This document shows, piece by piece, positions 23,629-32,283 of a stretch of 33,072 nucleotides of DNA. The DNA lies in contig CANRKV010000003.1 of NCBI GenBank assembly GCA_947631305.1, positions 1-33,072 on the forward strand. Reading direction: 5' to 3'. Source of the DNA: an uncultured Jeotgalicoccus sp. (lineage in GTDB: Bacteria; Bacillota; Bacilli; Staphylococcales; Salinicoccaceae). The notes under the pieces are model-generated. The model was given only the letters and a program-made list of their open reading frames with translations, was not told the DNA's origin and ran no database searches. The position numbers and the translations under genes are program-made. The number at the start of each line of letters is the position of its first letter. Position 1 is the stretch's first letter.

Positions 23629-24372
23629 TCACTCACGTCCAAGCGGGTTCTGCTGACGGTACACTTCGTACATCAGCAATGCTGCTGAAACCGAAGCATT
23701 CAAGCTCGTAATTTCACCGGCCATTGGAATTTTAACCATGAAGTCGCATTTTTCCAATGTCTTCCTGCTGATACCTTCGCCTTCACTGCCTACTACCAAT
23801 GCAGTACTTCCTGATTTCGCGTTCATTTCACGGTAGTCCAGCGTACCGGAACCGTCGCTGCCGATAACCCAGAAGTTATGGTCCTTCAGCTTATCAATCG
23901 TCTGGTTGATATTTGTCACTCTGACAACCGGTACATATTCTATCGCACCGGTGGATGTTTTAGCGACTGTATCCGTCAGCAGCACTGAGCGGCGTTTTGG
24001 AATAATGACTGCATCGAATCCGACCGCATCACACGTTCTTAAAATAGAACCGAGGTTATGCGGATCTTCCAGACCGTCCAGAATAATAACATTGGCGTCC
24101 TTGCCTTCAATATTTTCCAGCAGCTCTTCAAGCGGCATGTATTCATGTGCACTGACCATTGCCGCGATACCCTGATGGCGTTCATCCGTCATACCGTCCA
24201 GTTTACTTTTCGGCACCGCTGATACGACAACGCGTTTTTCTTTCGCTAAATCCAAAATCTCTTTCAGCTGGCTTTTGTTTACGGTATCCTGCATATAAAT
24301 TTTATTAATGTCGCTGCCTGAACGCAGCAGCTCTTTTACTGCATGGCGTCCCGCTATAACTGAACTTTCCAT
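23629..24372 (-). CDS. rlmB: 23S rRNA 2'-O-ribose methyltransferase, RlmB/TrmH (SpoU) family
   Basis: This 247-residue SPOUT methyltransferase has an N-terminal substrate-binding domain (residues 1-75, starting with AGRHAVKELL). The three SpoU motifs follow: LEDPHNLGSILRTCDAVGF, LVVGSEGEGISR and IPMAGEITSLNASVSAALL, which form the knotted SAM site. RlmB methylates a guanosine in the 23S peptidyl-transferase region. The gene corresponds to B. subtilis yacO. Its ATG overlaps the mrnC stop by one base (TAATG). Confidence 0.92.
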   Translation of the reverse strand: MESSVIAGRHAVKELLRSGSDINKIYMQDTVNKSQLKEILDLAKEKRVVVSAVPKSKLDGMTDERHQGIAAMVSAHEYMPLEELLENIEGKDANVIILDGLEDPHNLGSILRTCDAVGFDAVIIPKRRSVLLTDTVAKTSTGAIEYVPVVRVTNINQTIDKLKDHNFWVIGSDGSGTLDYREMNAKSGSTALVVGSEGEGISRKTLEKCDFMVKIPMAGEITSLNASVSAALLMYEVYRQQNPLGRE

Positions 24373-24770
24373 TATGCTTCACTCCCGTTTTCAATAATAT
24401 GAGCCATCAGCTCTGTAATACGCGTTTCATTATCCGTTAATGATAAATGCCCGATAAGAGCTTCCAGACCGGATGCGTCCCGGTACTCTTTAATCGAAGC
24501 GTTTTTCGCACGGGTCGCACTCGATTTGTTGCGCGCCTTTTTGGCGATATCCCACTCTTCTTCTGTCAGCATTTCCGACTTACGGAGGAAGTGCAGTGCT
24601 TCTGCCTGCGCACGTGCACTGACAAGCTTATTTGCTTCTCTGTGCAGCACATCAGGTTTTAAATATGGCTTATTTCTTATTAAATGCTCACGGACATGCA
24701 CCGCATAAACTGCATCTCCTAAAAATGCGAGCGACAGTGACGGTACTGTATCAAGTTTAAAATTATCCAC
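24372..24770 (-). CDS. mrnC: Mini-ribonuclease III
   Basis: This 132-residue protein is an RNase III catalytic domain without the double-stranded RNA-binding domain. The motif LAFLGDAVYAVHVREHL (about 14-30) contains the catalytic Asp, and a second acidic stretch (EYRDASGLEALIGHL) supplies the other metal ligands. Mini-III matures the ends of 23S rRNA in Bacilli. It overlaps the end of cysS by eight bases and touches rlmB, the conserved cysS-mrnC-rlmB arrangement. Confidence 0.95.
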   Translation of the reverse strand: MDNFKLDTVPSLSLAFLGDAVYAVHVREHLIRNKPYLKPDVLHREANKLVSARAQAEALHFLRKSEMLTEEEWDIAKKARNKSSATRAKNASIKEYRDASGLEALIGHLSLTDNETRITELMAHIIENGSEA

Positions 24771-26157
24771 GTTTAAACCTCACGCCGTCTTTAGTATCTT
24801 CCAATACAATACCTTCTGCTTTTAAGTTGTCGCGGATTTCATCCGAACGGGCAAAATCTTTATTTTTACGAGCCGCTTCACGTTCTTCAATCAGCGCTTC
24901 AATTTCTTCGTCCAGCAGCAGTTCTTTTCTGTCGAGGCTCACACCGAGAATTTCCGAGTAAGTCTTAAACGTTTCGATAAATTTCTGCAGCACTTCTTTT
25001 GCTGTCGACGGCTGACGCAGGTACTTATTCAGTTCGCCTGTCAGTTCGTGCCATGCTGAAATAGCATTTGCCGTATTGAAATCATCATCCATAAACGCTT
25101 CAAACTGCTGAAGGTTCAAATCGATTGCCTCGAGCACCTTGTCATTTGTTTCTGTACCGACTGCTTTGTCGAGTCTTTCCGACGCCTGGTGATAGCTGTC
25201 CTGAATGCGCATCAGTCCGTTGCGCGCCGCATCGACAAGTTCACGGTTGTAGTTAATCGGATTACGGTAATGCACACTTACCATAAAGTAGCGAAGCACG
25301 TTCGGCTCAACTTCTTTAATAATATCGTGCACTAAAATAAAGTTGCCGAGCGATTTCGACATTTTAGTATTATCGATATTAATATAGCCGTTATGCATCC
25401 AGTAGTTTGCGAATGTTTCGTCTGTCATACATTCGCTCTGGGCGATTTCATTTTCATGGTGCGGGAATGTTAAATCCTGTCCGCCGGCATGAATATCAAT
25501 TGTATTACCTAGATGTTCACGCGCCATTACGCTGCACTCGATGTGCCAGCCCGGACGGCCTGTGCCCCACGGAGAATCCCAGCTGATTTCCCCGTCTTTT
25601 GCCTGTTTCCACAATGCGAAGTCAAGCGGGTCCTGTTTTTTCTCGCCCGCATCGATACGCGCACCGATTTTCAAATCATCCACTGACTGCTGTGACAGTT
25701 TGCCGTAACCGTCAAATGAACGTGTTCTAAAGTACACATCGCCCGCTGATTCATAGGCATGTCCTTTATCGATAAGCACTTTAATGAATTCAACGATGTC
25801 CGGCATATGATCCATAACTCTCGGATGCACATCTGCTTTTTTAACATTGAGCGCACCTGTGTCTTCGAAGAATGCTTCGATAAAACGCTCGGCAATTTCC
25901 GGCACTGTTTCACCCAGTTCTTTCGATGCTTTAATTAATTTATCGTCGACATCTGTAAAGTTCGATACGTATTTCACTTTATAGCCTTTATATTCCAAAT
26001 AACGGCGCACCGTATCAAAAGCAATCGCAGGACGCGCGTTCCCGATATGAATATAGTTATATACTGTCGGACCGCAGACGTACATGCTTACTTTACCTTC
26101 TTCAAGCGGTTTAAATTCTTCTTTTTTTCTGGTGATTGTATTATATATGCGAACCAT
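24763..26157 (-). CDS. cysS: Cysteinyl-tRNA synthetase
   Basis: This is a 464-residue class I synthetase. MYVCGPTVYNYIHIGNARPA contains the zinc-binding Cys28 and the HIGN motif, and KMSKSLGNF (about 266-274) is the second ATP-binding signature. The WHIECSVM and HHENEIAQSE segments supply further zinc ligands. It charges tRNA-Cys. Its start overlaps the end of cysE by 17 bases, so the two are coupled under the cysteine T-box. Confidence 0.98.
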   Translation of the reverse strand: MVRIYNTITRKKEEFKPLEEGKVSMYVCGPTVYNYIHIGNARPAIAFDTVRRYLEYKGYKVKYVSNFTDVDDKLIKASKELGETVPEIAERFIEAFFEDTGALNVKKADVHPRVMDHMPDIVEFIKVLIDKGHAYESAGDVYFRTRSFDGYGKLSQQSVDDLKIGARIDAGEKKQDPLDFALWKQAKDGEISWDSPWGTGRPGWHIECSVMAREHLGNTIDIHAGGQDLTFPHHENEIAQSECMTDETFANYWMHNGYINIDNTKMSKSLGNFILVHDIIKEVEPNVLRYFMVSVHYRNPINYNRELVDAARNGLMRIQDSYHQASERLDKAVGTETNDKVLEAIDLNLQQFEAFMDDDFNTANAISAWHELTGELNKYLRQPSTAKEVLQKFIETFKTYSEILGVSLDRKELLLDEEIEALIEEREAARKNKDFARSDEIRDNLKAEGIVLEDTKDGVRFKRG

Positions 26158-26797
26158 CTTTTACCTCATTCCCAACTTCTCTTCTGAAGTTATTAATATC
26201 TTTTTCAAGTTCCAGCAATTTTTCAAATAATGGATCCGGAAGTTCACGGTGATCAAAGTTATTATGTTTTCTGACGCGCTGCCCGTGCTGCTTCACAATA
26301 TGACCGGGAATACCGACCACCGTTGAATGGGGCGGCACATTTTTCAGCACAACAGAGTTGGCACCGACATTCGATGATTCGCCGACACGGATGTTTCCAA
26401 GCACTTTGGCACCAGCGGCAATCAGCACATTATTATCGATATCAGGGTGACGCTTATGGTCTTCTTTACCCGTTCCGCCAAGTGTTACCCCCTGATATAT
26501 CGTTACGTCATTGCCGATGTTGCACGTTTCTCCGATTACTACACCCATACCATGGTCGATAAACAGCCGCCTGCCGATATTTGCACCCGGATGAATTTCA
26601 ACACCGGTCACAAAACGGCTCACCTGTGAGATTGCACGTGCAATCACTTTAAAATTCTTTTTGTAAAACCAGTGTGCAATCAAATGCGACCACACTGCGT
26701 GAACACCTGAATACGTAAAAAATGCTTCGAATCGGTTTTTCGCTGCCGGATCGAGTGCCAGTACCATATTTAAATCTTCTTTCACTCTCTGAAACAT
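26141..26797 (-). CDS. cysE: Serine O-acetyltransferase
   Basis: This 218-residue enzyme makes O-acetylserine from serine and acetyl-CoA, the committed step to cysteine. The short N-terminal helical part is the Gram-positive type, and the C-terminal left-handed beta-helix contains IDHGMGVVIGETCNIG and VLIAAGAKVLGNIRVG. The start at 26797 follows TTAGGAGG. It is the first gene after the cysteine T-box. Confidence 0.97.
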   Translation of the reverse strand: MFQRVKEDLNMVLALDPAAKNRFEAFFTYSGVHAVWSHLIAHWFYKKNFKVIARAISQVSRFVTGVEIHPGANIGRRLFIDHGMGVVIGETCNIGNDVTIYQGVTLGGTGKEDHKRHPDIDNNVLIAAGAKVLGNIRVGESSNVGANSVVLKNVPPHSTVVGIPGHIVKQHGQRVRKHNNFDHRELPDPLFEKLLELEKDINNFRREVGNEVKDGSHI

Positions 26798-26819
26798 CTT
26801 CGTCCTCCTAAAATCATAA

Positions 26820-27000
26820 AAATACGCCTCTGCCCGGTAATCGGACAGAGGCGCTTACGCACGGTTCCACTCTGCTTTATCACTTTTAATATACGGTTCA
26901 TTCCATATTAAAAGCGCAATTCTACAAACGCCTTGTTATCCTTCTCAGCAGGCGGATAATCTCTTTGTGTCCAGCGGTTTATATACTTAACTTTTAACAC
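26820..27000 (-). promoter_or_regulatory. T-box riboswitch, cysteine-type, controlling cysE-cysS
   Basis: The minus-strand RNA holds the T-box sequence AGAGTGGAACCGTGCG (26858-26873), followed by a terminator: stem CGCCTCTG/CAGAGGCG (26825-26853) and a U-run. Upstream, AAAGAGATTATCC looks like the AGAGA element of Stem I, and GAATTGCGC offers a UGC (Cys) specifier at 26916-26918, read after a GAAU. Uncharged tRNA-Cys would stabilise the antiterminator. The specifier is my choice by eye; the downstream genes fit it. Confidence 0.9.
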
Positions 27001-27004
27001 TTAT

Positions 27005-27033
27005 ATCATAAGGCAGACTGCCCGTTATTTCAA
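27005..27033 (-). promoter_or_regulatory. Promoter of the cysE T-box transcript
   Basis: The minus strand has TTGAAA (27028-27033), a 17-base spacer and TATGAT (27005-27010). The spacer contains a small GGCA/TGCC repeat. The promoter starts shortly before the T-box Stem I and lies just after the gltX stop. Confidence 0.65.
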
Positions 27034-27042
27034 TAGTTCAGC

Positions 27043-28494
27043 CTAGATTAGACGCTTAATACGTTCAAGAACTGTCTCTTTGCCTATTAATGAAATTGAA
27101 TCCGGCAGTTCAGGTCCTTTTGTTTCACCTGTTACTGCGACGCGGATCGGCATGAATAATTTTTTGCCTTTAATGCCTGTCGCTTTTTGCACCGCTTTAA
27201 TTTCAGCTTTAATTCCTTCAGGAGAAAAGTCTTCAAGCGCTGTAAAGTGTTCGTGAAGTGCAGTCATCAGTTCAGAAATATGTTCCTGTTCAAGCACTTC
27301 CTCTGCTTCAGAGTCAAACTCCACGTGATCTTTAAAGAACTGCTCTGAGAGTCCGGTAATTTCTGCAGCATAGCTCATCTGCGGCTGGTACAGTGCTACC
27401 AGTTTACGTGCCCAGTCAAGCTGTGTTTCATCCGGATCTTTAGCAACTCTGCCCGCTTCCTGCAGGAATGGCAGTGCCATATCAAAAATCTCTTCAGAGT
27501 TTTTCTGTTTCATGTACTGGTTGTTAATCCACATTAATTTCTGGTTATCGAAAAATGCAGAAGCTTTCGACAGTCTGTTCTCATCGAAGTTTGCGATCAG
27601 TTCTTCTTTAGTGAAGATTTCTTCTTCACCTTCAGGAGACCAGCCTAAGAGCGCGATAAAGTTAAACATCGCATCCGGCAGATAGCCTAATTCTTCATAC
27701 TGTTCGATAAACTGAATAATTGAAGCATCGCGTTTCGATAATTTCTTCTTCTCAGCGTTAACGATTAAAGCCGTATGTCCGAACTCAGGCAGCGGCAGGT
27801 CTAAAAGTTCATATACCATCATCTGTTTCGGTGTGTTTGAAATGTGGTCATCACCGCGAAGTACATGCGTGATTTCCATTTCATGATCATCGATAACTAC
27901 AGCAAAGTTATATGTCGGCACCCCGTCTTTTTTAACGATAACCCAGTCGCCGAATCCATTGGAATCAAAAGAGACATCACCTTTAACCATGTCGTTAAAC
28001 GTATATGTTTTATCTTTCGGCACACGGAGACGTATTGCAGGCTCTCTGCCTTCAGCTTTAAACTGTTCTTCCTGTTCAGCTGTTAAGTTTGCGTGTTTGC
28101 CGCCGTACATCGGTGTCTGACCGTTTTTCAGCTGGTCTTCTCTTTCAGCTTCCAGTTCTTCAGAAGTCATGTAGCAGCGGTACGCCGCGTTGTTATCCAG
28201 TAATTGCTGAATATACGGTGCGTAGATTTCCCCGCGTTCCGACTGACGGTAAGGACCGTAGTTCCCTCCGACATCAACACTTTCATCCCATTCGATACCG
28301 AGCCACTTCAAGTAGTTCAGCTGAGAGTCTTCGCCTTCTTCTACGTGTCTCGCTTTATCAGTATCCTCAATGCGGATAATGAAATCTCCGCCGTGATGGC
28401 GTGCGAATAAATAGTTGAACAGTGCTGCGCGTGCGTTTCCTATGTGCAGGAATCCAGTCGGACTCGGTGCATATCTCACTCTTACTTTACTCAT
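27043..28494 (-). CDS. gltX: Glutamyl-tRNA synthetase
   Basis: This 483-residue class I synthetase has SPTGFLHIGNARAALFNYL (HIGH motif, about 9-27), the Glx-specific Rossmann fold, and KKKLSKRDASI (KMSKS motif, about 250). In most Bacilli it also charges tRNA-Gln with glutamate for later amidation. Its ATG overlaps the ispF stop by one base. No T-box lies upstream, so it probably depends on the radA-side promoter. Confidence 0.98.
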   Translation of the reverse strand: MSKVRVRYAPSPTGFLHIGNARAALFNYLFARHHGGDFIIRIEDTDKARHVEEGEDSQLNYLKWLGIEWDESVDVGGNYGPYRQSERGEIYAPYIQQLLDNNAAYRCYMTSEELEAEREDQLKNGQTPMYGGKHANLTAEQEEQFKAEGREPAIRLRVPKDKTYTFNDMVKGDVSFDSNGFGDWVIVKKDGVPTYNFAVVIDDHEMEITHVLRGDDHISNTPKQMMVYELLDLPLPEFGHTALIVNAEKKKLSKRDASIIQFIEQYEELGYLPDAMFNFIALLGWSPEGEEEIFTKEELIANFDENRLSKASAFFDNQKLMWINNQYMKQKNSEEIFDMALPFLQEAGRVAKDPDETQLDWARKLVALYQPQMSYAAEITGLSEQFFKDHVEFDSEAEEVLEQEHISELMTALHEHFTALEDFSPEGIKAEIKAVQKATGIKGKKLFMPIRVAVTGETKGPELPDSISLIGKETVLERIKRLI

Positions 28495-28979
28495 TATTTT
28501 GCCTCCTGTTTGTTAAGAAGAACGACCGCTTCACTCGCGATACCTTCTTCTCTGCCTGTAAACCCTAATTTTTCCGATGTTGTTGCTTTAATATTAACAT
28601 TTGATATATCAGTCTTCAAAAGTGCAGCTACATTCTCACGCATCTCGTCAATATATCCTCTTAATTTAGGCCTTTCAGCAATAACAACTGCATCGATATT
28701 ACCGATTTCATAACCTTTTTCATGCATCATCGAGACTACTTCGCTGAGCAGCACGCGTGAATCCGCATCTTTAAATTTTTCATCTGTGTCCGGGAAAAAT
28801 TTCCCGATATCGCCAAGTGCGAGTGCACCCAGTATTGAATCCGTAATTGTATGCAGCAGCACATCCGCATCGGAATGCCCTTTTAACCCAAAGTCGTGGG
28901 GAATTTCCATACCGCCTAAAATCAGCGGGCGGGATGCGTCGAATGCATGCACATCATAACCGTGACCGATCCTCATCAT
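28494..28979 (-). CDS. ispF: 2-C-methyl-D-erythritol 2,4-cyclodiphosphate synthase
   Basis: This 161-residue enzyme makes the cyclodiphosphate in the MEP isoprenoid pathway. RIGHGYDVHAF carries the zinc ligands Asp9 and His11, with His43 in HSDADVLLH completing the site; FFPDTDEKFK and the C-terminal TTSEKLGFTGREEGI are also conserved. AAAGGAAAG precedes the start, and an ATG one codon later is equally possible. It lies next to ispD, as in Bacillus. Staphylococcus lacks this pathway, so its presence is informative about the host. Confidence 0.97.
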   Translation of the reverse strand: MMRIGHGYDVHAFDASRPLILGGMEIPHDFGLKGHSDADVLLHTITDSILGALALGDIGKFFPDTDEKFKDADSRVLLSEVVSMMHEKGYEIGNIDAVVIAERPKLRGYIDEMRENVAALLKTDISNVNIKATTSEKLGFTGREEGIASEAVVLLNKQEAK

Positions 28980-28983
28980 CTCA

Positions 28984-29655
28984 CTACTTTCCTTTAAGAA
29001 TCATATGCGCAAGCTGCAGATCTTCGCTTGTCGTTATTTTAATATTATCATAAGTCGATTCGACTAAATAGACTTCTTTACCTATCGCTTCAACCATCAT
29101 CGAGTCATCTGTCACTTCAAGTTTATGCTGTTTCGAATGCTCGTATGCCCGTTTCAGGATATCGTATTCAAATGCCTGCGGCGTATGGACCGCGACGATT
29201 TCATCCCGGGCGAGTGTCTCTTTTACTTTACCGCCAATAACACGCTTCAATGTATCTTTAGTTTTCACGCCGCAGATAACCGCACCGGTTTCAGTAACTT
29301 TAACCTTCAATCTCGTAAGAACATCAGCAGTCAGAAACGGTCTCGCTCCGTCATGTACAAAAACATAATCAGTATTACGAACATTGACCAGTGCATTATA
29401 AATACTGTCCTGACGCTCAGCACCTCCGACATGAATGCCCGCTACTTTTTTTGATTCGCCGAAAAGTTCATGCATCACATCTGTCTCTTCTGCCCTGACC
29501 GCGAGATGAATCGCTTCACAATCCGGGTCATTTTCAAAATGCCTGACTGTTCTTTTAATGACCGGCTCCCCGTCAATCTCGAGCAGTACTTTGTTATATC
29601 CGAGCCCCATGCGGGAACCGAGCCCCGCAGCCGGAATAATTACTGTATATTTCAT
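28984..29655 (-). CDS. ispD: 2-C-methyl-D-erythritol 4-phosphate cytidylyltransferase
   Basis: This 223-residue nucleotidyltransferase has the N-terminal PAAGLGSRMG loop and Lys22 (YNKVLLEIDG), VFVHDGARPFL (about 97-107) and VKDT-like residues typical of IspD. TarI, the ribitol-phosphate cytidylyltransferase of staphylococci, shares the fold and could be confused with it; the adjacent ispF strongly favours IspD. The start overlaps the yacL stop by four bases (ATGA). Confidence 0.9.
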   Translation of the reverse strand: MKYTVIIPAAGLGSRMGLGYNKVLLEIDGEPVIKRTVRHFENDPDCEAIHLAVRAEETDVMHELFGESKKVAGIHVGGAERQDSIYNALVNVRNTDYVFVHDGARPFLTADVLTRLKVKVTETGAVICGVKTKDTLKRVIGGKVKETLARDEIVAVHTPQAFEYDILKRAYEHSKQHKLEVTDDSMMVEAIGKEVYLVESTYDNIKITTSEDLQLAHMILKGK

Positions 29656-30710
29656 TTACTCTTCTCCAGTTTCGCAAAGACAATCCGCCCTGAATTAGTC
29701 TGCAGTACACTCGTCACAATAACGGGCACCATTTGATTAATTAAGTTCTCTCCATTTTCCACAACAACCATCGTGCCGTCTTCAAGATAACCGACACCCT
29801 GATTTTCTTCTTTTCCTGTTTTTGAAACAAACAGTTCAAACACATCGCCCTGAACGACGACCGTTTTAATCGCTCCGCTTAACTCGTTAACATTAAGTAC
29901 CAGAATATTATGGAGCTGGCATATTTTATTTAAATTATAATCCGTCGTTAATATTGCCCCTTTTTCTTTTTTAGCAATATCAATCAGCTGCTGATCCACA
30001 TCGAGTTTGTCGTAAGTTACCGGTTCAATGCGGACATTCGGAGTTTTCTCCTGCAATGCATTCAGCATATCGAGTCCGCGCTGGCCTTTTTCTCTTTTAA
30101 CCGGGTCTGTAGCATCTGCAATCAGCTGCAGTTCGTCCAGTACAAATTGCGGAATGATAATTTCACCTTCTAAAAAGCCCGTTTCCACAACATCAATAAT
30201 CCGTCCATCGATAATTACACTCGTGTCGATAAACTTCTTCAATGCCAAATGACTGCCTTCAGCTTTTGCTTTCCCCGAAGCTTTCGGGAAGAAATCCAGC
30301 ACTTCGCTGAATTTTCTGAGACCAATCATAAAGCCTAAATAACCGAGTACTACCGCAAAAATAATCGGTACGATTTCGCCTATTAATGGAATGTCCAGTG
30401 TATTGATTAAAAGAGATATTAAGACAGCGATTACAAGTCCCAGCATCATTCCAAGTGTGGCAAAAACAATTTCAATCAGGCTTCTTGAAAGCAGATAGCC
30501 TTCACTTTTCTTCAGAAAACTTTGTGCGTGCGACAGCGTCCAGCCGAATAATAAGAAAAATAACAGAACACCGAGCGTGCCGCTTATAAGTATGTTGTTA
30601 AATATCCTCGGTACTTCGAACGGCAAAATCATCCGCAGTTCAGGGAACAGCCAGACGCCTAATGAAATACCAATCAGTATGTAAACGACATACAGTAAAT
30701 ATTTGAGCAT
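29652..30710 (-). CDS. yacL: Membrane-anchored PIN/TRAM domain protein (YacL family)
   Basis: This 352-residue protein has about four membrane helices in residues 1-140, a PIN nuclease-like domain (about 165-285, with TSVIIDGRI, FVLDELQ and TTDYNLNK carrying the acidic residues) and a C-terminal TRAM domain (about 290-345, GVGYLEDGTMVVVENG). The family is conserved beside radA in Bacilli. A role as a membrane-bound RNase is suggested by the domains; the true substrate is not established. The start is 14 bases after radA. Confidence 0.9.
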   Translation of the reverse strand: MLKYLLYVVYILIGISLGVWLFPELRMILPFEVPRIFNNILISGTLGVLLFFLLFGWTLSHAQSFLKKSEGYLLSRSLIEIVFATLGMMLGLVIAVLISLLINTLDIPLIGEIVPIIFAVVLGYLGFMIGLRKFSEVLDFFPKASGKAKAEGSHLALKKFIDTSVIIDGRIIDVVETGFLEGEIIIPQFVLDELQLIADATDPVKREKGQRGLDMLNALQEKTPNVRIEPVTYDKLDVDQQLIDIAKKEKGAILTTDYNLNKICQLHNILVLNVNELSGAIKTVVVQGDVFELFVSKTGKEENQGVGYLEDGTMVVVENGENLINQMVPVIVTSVLQTNSGRIVFAKLEKSK

Positions 30711-30724
30711 ATTATCCCTCCTTT

Positions 30725-32104
30725 TTAATCTTTGTGCTGTGCATATCTAATTGCCTGTTTTAATGTTTTCACGCCGATTGCTTCAATACCTGCCGGTACA
30801 TCTACACCGCTTAAATTGGATACAGGCACAATTGCACGCTTAAAGCCAAGCTTCGCCGCTTCCTGCAGCCGCTGTTCTATTTTAGTTACACGTCTTATTT
30901 CACCAGTCAGTCCCACTTCACCGATAAAGCAGTCTTCACCACTCACCGCGATGTTCTTAAAACTCGATGCGATACTGATAATAACGCTTAAGTCGACAGC
31001 CGGCTCATCGAGCTTCACGCCGCCCGCTACTTTAATATAAGCATCGTGCTGCTGCATCAGCATGCCTTCCGACTTTTCAAGCACTGCCATTAATAAAGAC
31101 AGGCGGTTAGTATCCACTCCGGTCGCCATGCGTCTCGGATTGTGGAAGTGTGTCGGCGTCACCAGTGACTGAACTTCAACAAGCATCGCTCTTGTACCTT
31201 CCATCGTTGCAACGATGGCCGAACCCGGTGCGTTTTTCGAACGTTCTTCAAGGAAAATCTCCGAAGGATTTAATACTTCTTCCAGACCTTTCGCTTTCAT
31301 TTCGAAAATACCCATTTCGTTCGTCGAACCGAAACGGTTTTTTACAGCACGTAAAATACGGTATGAATGATGCTGGTCTCCTTCGAAATAAAGCACGGTA
31401 TCCACCATGTGTTCGAGCAGTCTCGGTCCTGCTATCTGACCGTCTTTAGTAACGTGACCGACGATAAACGTCGCAATATTATTGCCTTTTGCGATATTCA
31501 TAATGGACTGCGTACTTTCTCTTACCTGAGCAACACTCCCCGGTGCACTCGTTACATCCGGATGGAACACGGTCTGGATGGAATCAATAATCAAAAAGTC
31601 CGGCTTAGATCTTTTAATTTCTTCGTGAATATATAATAAGTTCGTTTCGCAAAATACAGTCAGATCCGACGGCTTTTCTGTAATGCGGTCTGCGCGCATT
31701 TTAATCTGCTCAAGCGATTCCTCACCGGAAACGTAAAGCACTTTATGATTTTCCGCTAAAATTAATGCTGTCTGCAGTAAAATCGTCGACTTTCCGATAC
31801 CCGGGTCCCCGCCGATTAAAATAAGCGAGCCGTTAACGATACCCCCGCCAAGCACACGGTCAAACTCTCCCGAACGCGTTGTCGTACGAGGTGTATCACT
31901 ATTTTTAACTGTTGTCAGTTTCGTTGCGCGGGGACGGTCATCTGCAGGTGTCTTGCCTAATGTACCGCGTCCCGGCGCAGCTTCTTTATGTACAATTTTC
32001 TCTTCAAGCTGGTTCCACGCGCCGCAGTTTGGACATTTACCCATCCACTTCGGCGACTCATAACCGCATGCCATACATTCAAATGATACTTTTGCTTTTG
32101 CCAT
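30725..32104 (-). CDS. radA: DNA repair protein RadA (Sms)
   Basis: This 459-residue branch-migration ATPase has an N-terminal zinc finger (Cys10, Cys13, Cys24, Cys27), Walker A GGDPGIGKST with Lys105, the RadA-specific KNRFG (about 257-261) and a C-terminal Lon-like domain ending EAIGVKTLKQAIRYA. It processes recombination intermediates. In Bacillus and Staphylococcus it follows clpC; here it is the first gene of its unit, with trpE diverging upstream. disA does not follow it. Confidence 0.98.
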   Translation of the reverse strand: MAKAKVSFECMACGYESPKWMGKCPNCGAWNQLEEKIVHKEAAPGRGTLGKTPADDRPRATKLTTVKNSDTPRTTTRSGEFDRVLGGGIVNGSLILIGGDPGIGKSTILLQTALILAENHKVLYVSGEESLEQIKMRADRITEKPSDLTVFCETNLLYIHEEIKRSKPDFLIIDSIQTVFHPDVTSAPGSVAQVRESTQSIMNIAKGNNIATFIVGHVTKDGQIAGPRLLEHMVDTVLYFEGDQHHSYRILRAVKNRFGSTNEMGIFEMKAKGLEEVLNPSEIFLEERSKNAPGSAIVATMEGTRAMLVEVQSLVTPTHFHNPRRMATGVDTNRLSLLMAVLEKSEGMLMQQHDAYIKVAGGVKLDEPAVDLSVIISIASSFKNIAVSGEDCFIGEVGLTGEIRRVTKIEQRLQEAAKLGFKRAIVPVSNLSGVDVPAGIEAIGVKTLKQAIRYAQHKD

Positions 32105-32142
32105 CCGTGTATATTCTCCCCCTATTATATTTATGTATTACT

Positions 32143-32171
32143 ATTGTATTATTTATTTCGGCTGATTTAAA
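32143..32171 (-). promoter_or_regulatory. Possible radA promoter
   Basis: On the minus strand TTTAAA (32166-32171), 17 bases and TACAAT (32143-32148) make a modest sigma-A-type promoter 39 bases before the radA ATG. A second TATAAT-like hexamer lies closer to the gene without a good -35. Confidence 0.4.
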
Positions 32172-32184
32172 GGCAGAAGCCTGT

Positions 32185-32202
32185 GATATTAATGATAATA
32201 TC
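32185..32202. repeat. Small inverted repeat in the radA-trpE divergent region
   Basis: GATATT-N6-AATATC is a perfect six-base inverted repeat. AGGC-AGAA-GCCT at 32171-32182 lies beside it. Either could be an operator between the two divergent promoters; the evidence is only their symmetry. Confidence 0.25.
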
Positions 32203-32227
32203 GAATATTGTTCGTTCCTTCACAAAA

Positions 32228-32242
32228 TATTTTCAGATTATT
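32228..32242 (+). promoter_or_regulatory. Candidate CodY box upstream of trpE
   Basis: TATTTTCAGATTATT matches 12 of 15 positions of the CodY consensus AATTTTCWGAAAATT and lies 13 bases upstream of the predicted -35. CodY controls many amino-acid biosynthesis genes in Staphylococcaceae. Three mismatches is a borderline score. Confidence 0.35.
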
Positions 32243-32254
32243 CTATCAGCACAG

Positions 32255-32283
32255 TTGCAAATCTGCTGCAGCTTCTCTAAGAT
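32255..32283 (+). promoter_or_regulatory. Probable trpE promoter
   Basis: TTGCAA (32255-32260), a 17-base spacer and TAAGAT (32278-32283) would start transcription about 28 bases before the trpE ATG. That leaves no room for a T-box or a TRAP-type leader after the promoter. Confidence 0.5.

Noticed and set aside
32202..32214. LexA-like palindrome (minus strand CGAACAATATTCG) upstream of radA
   Set aside because: The Gram-positive SOS box needs CGAAC-N4-GTTCG; this is one base short and lacks the second-half G. radA is not a usual LexA target.
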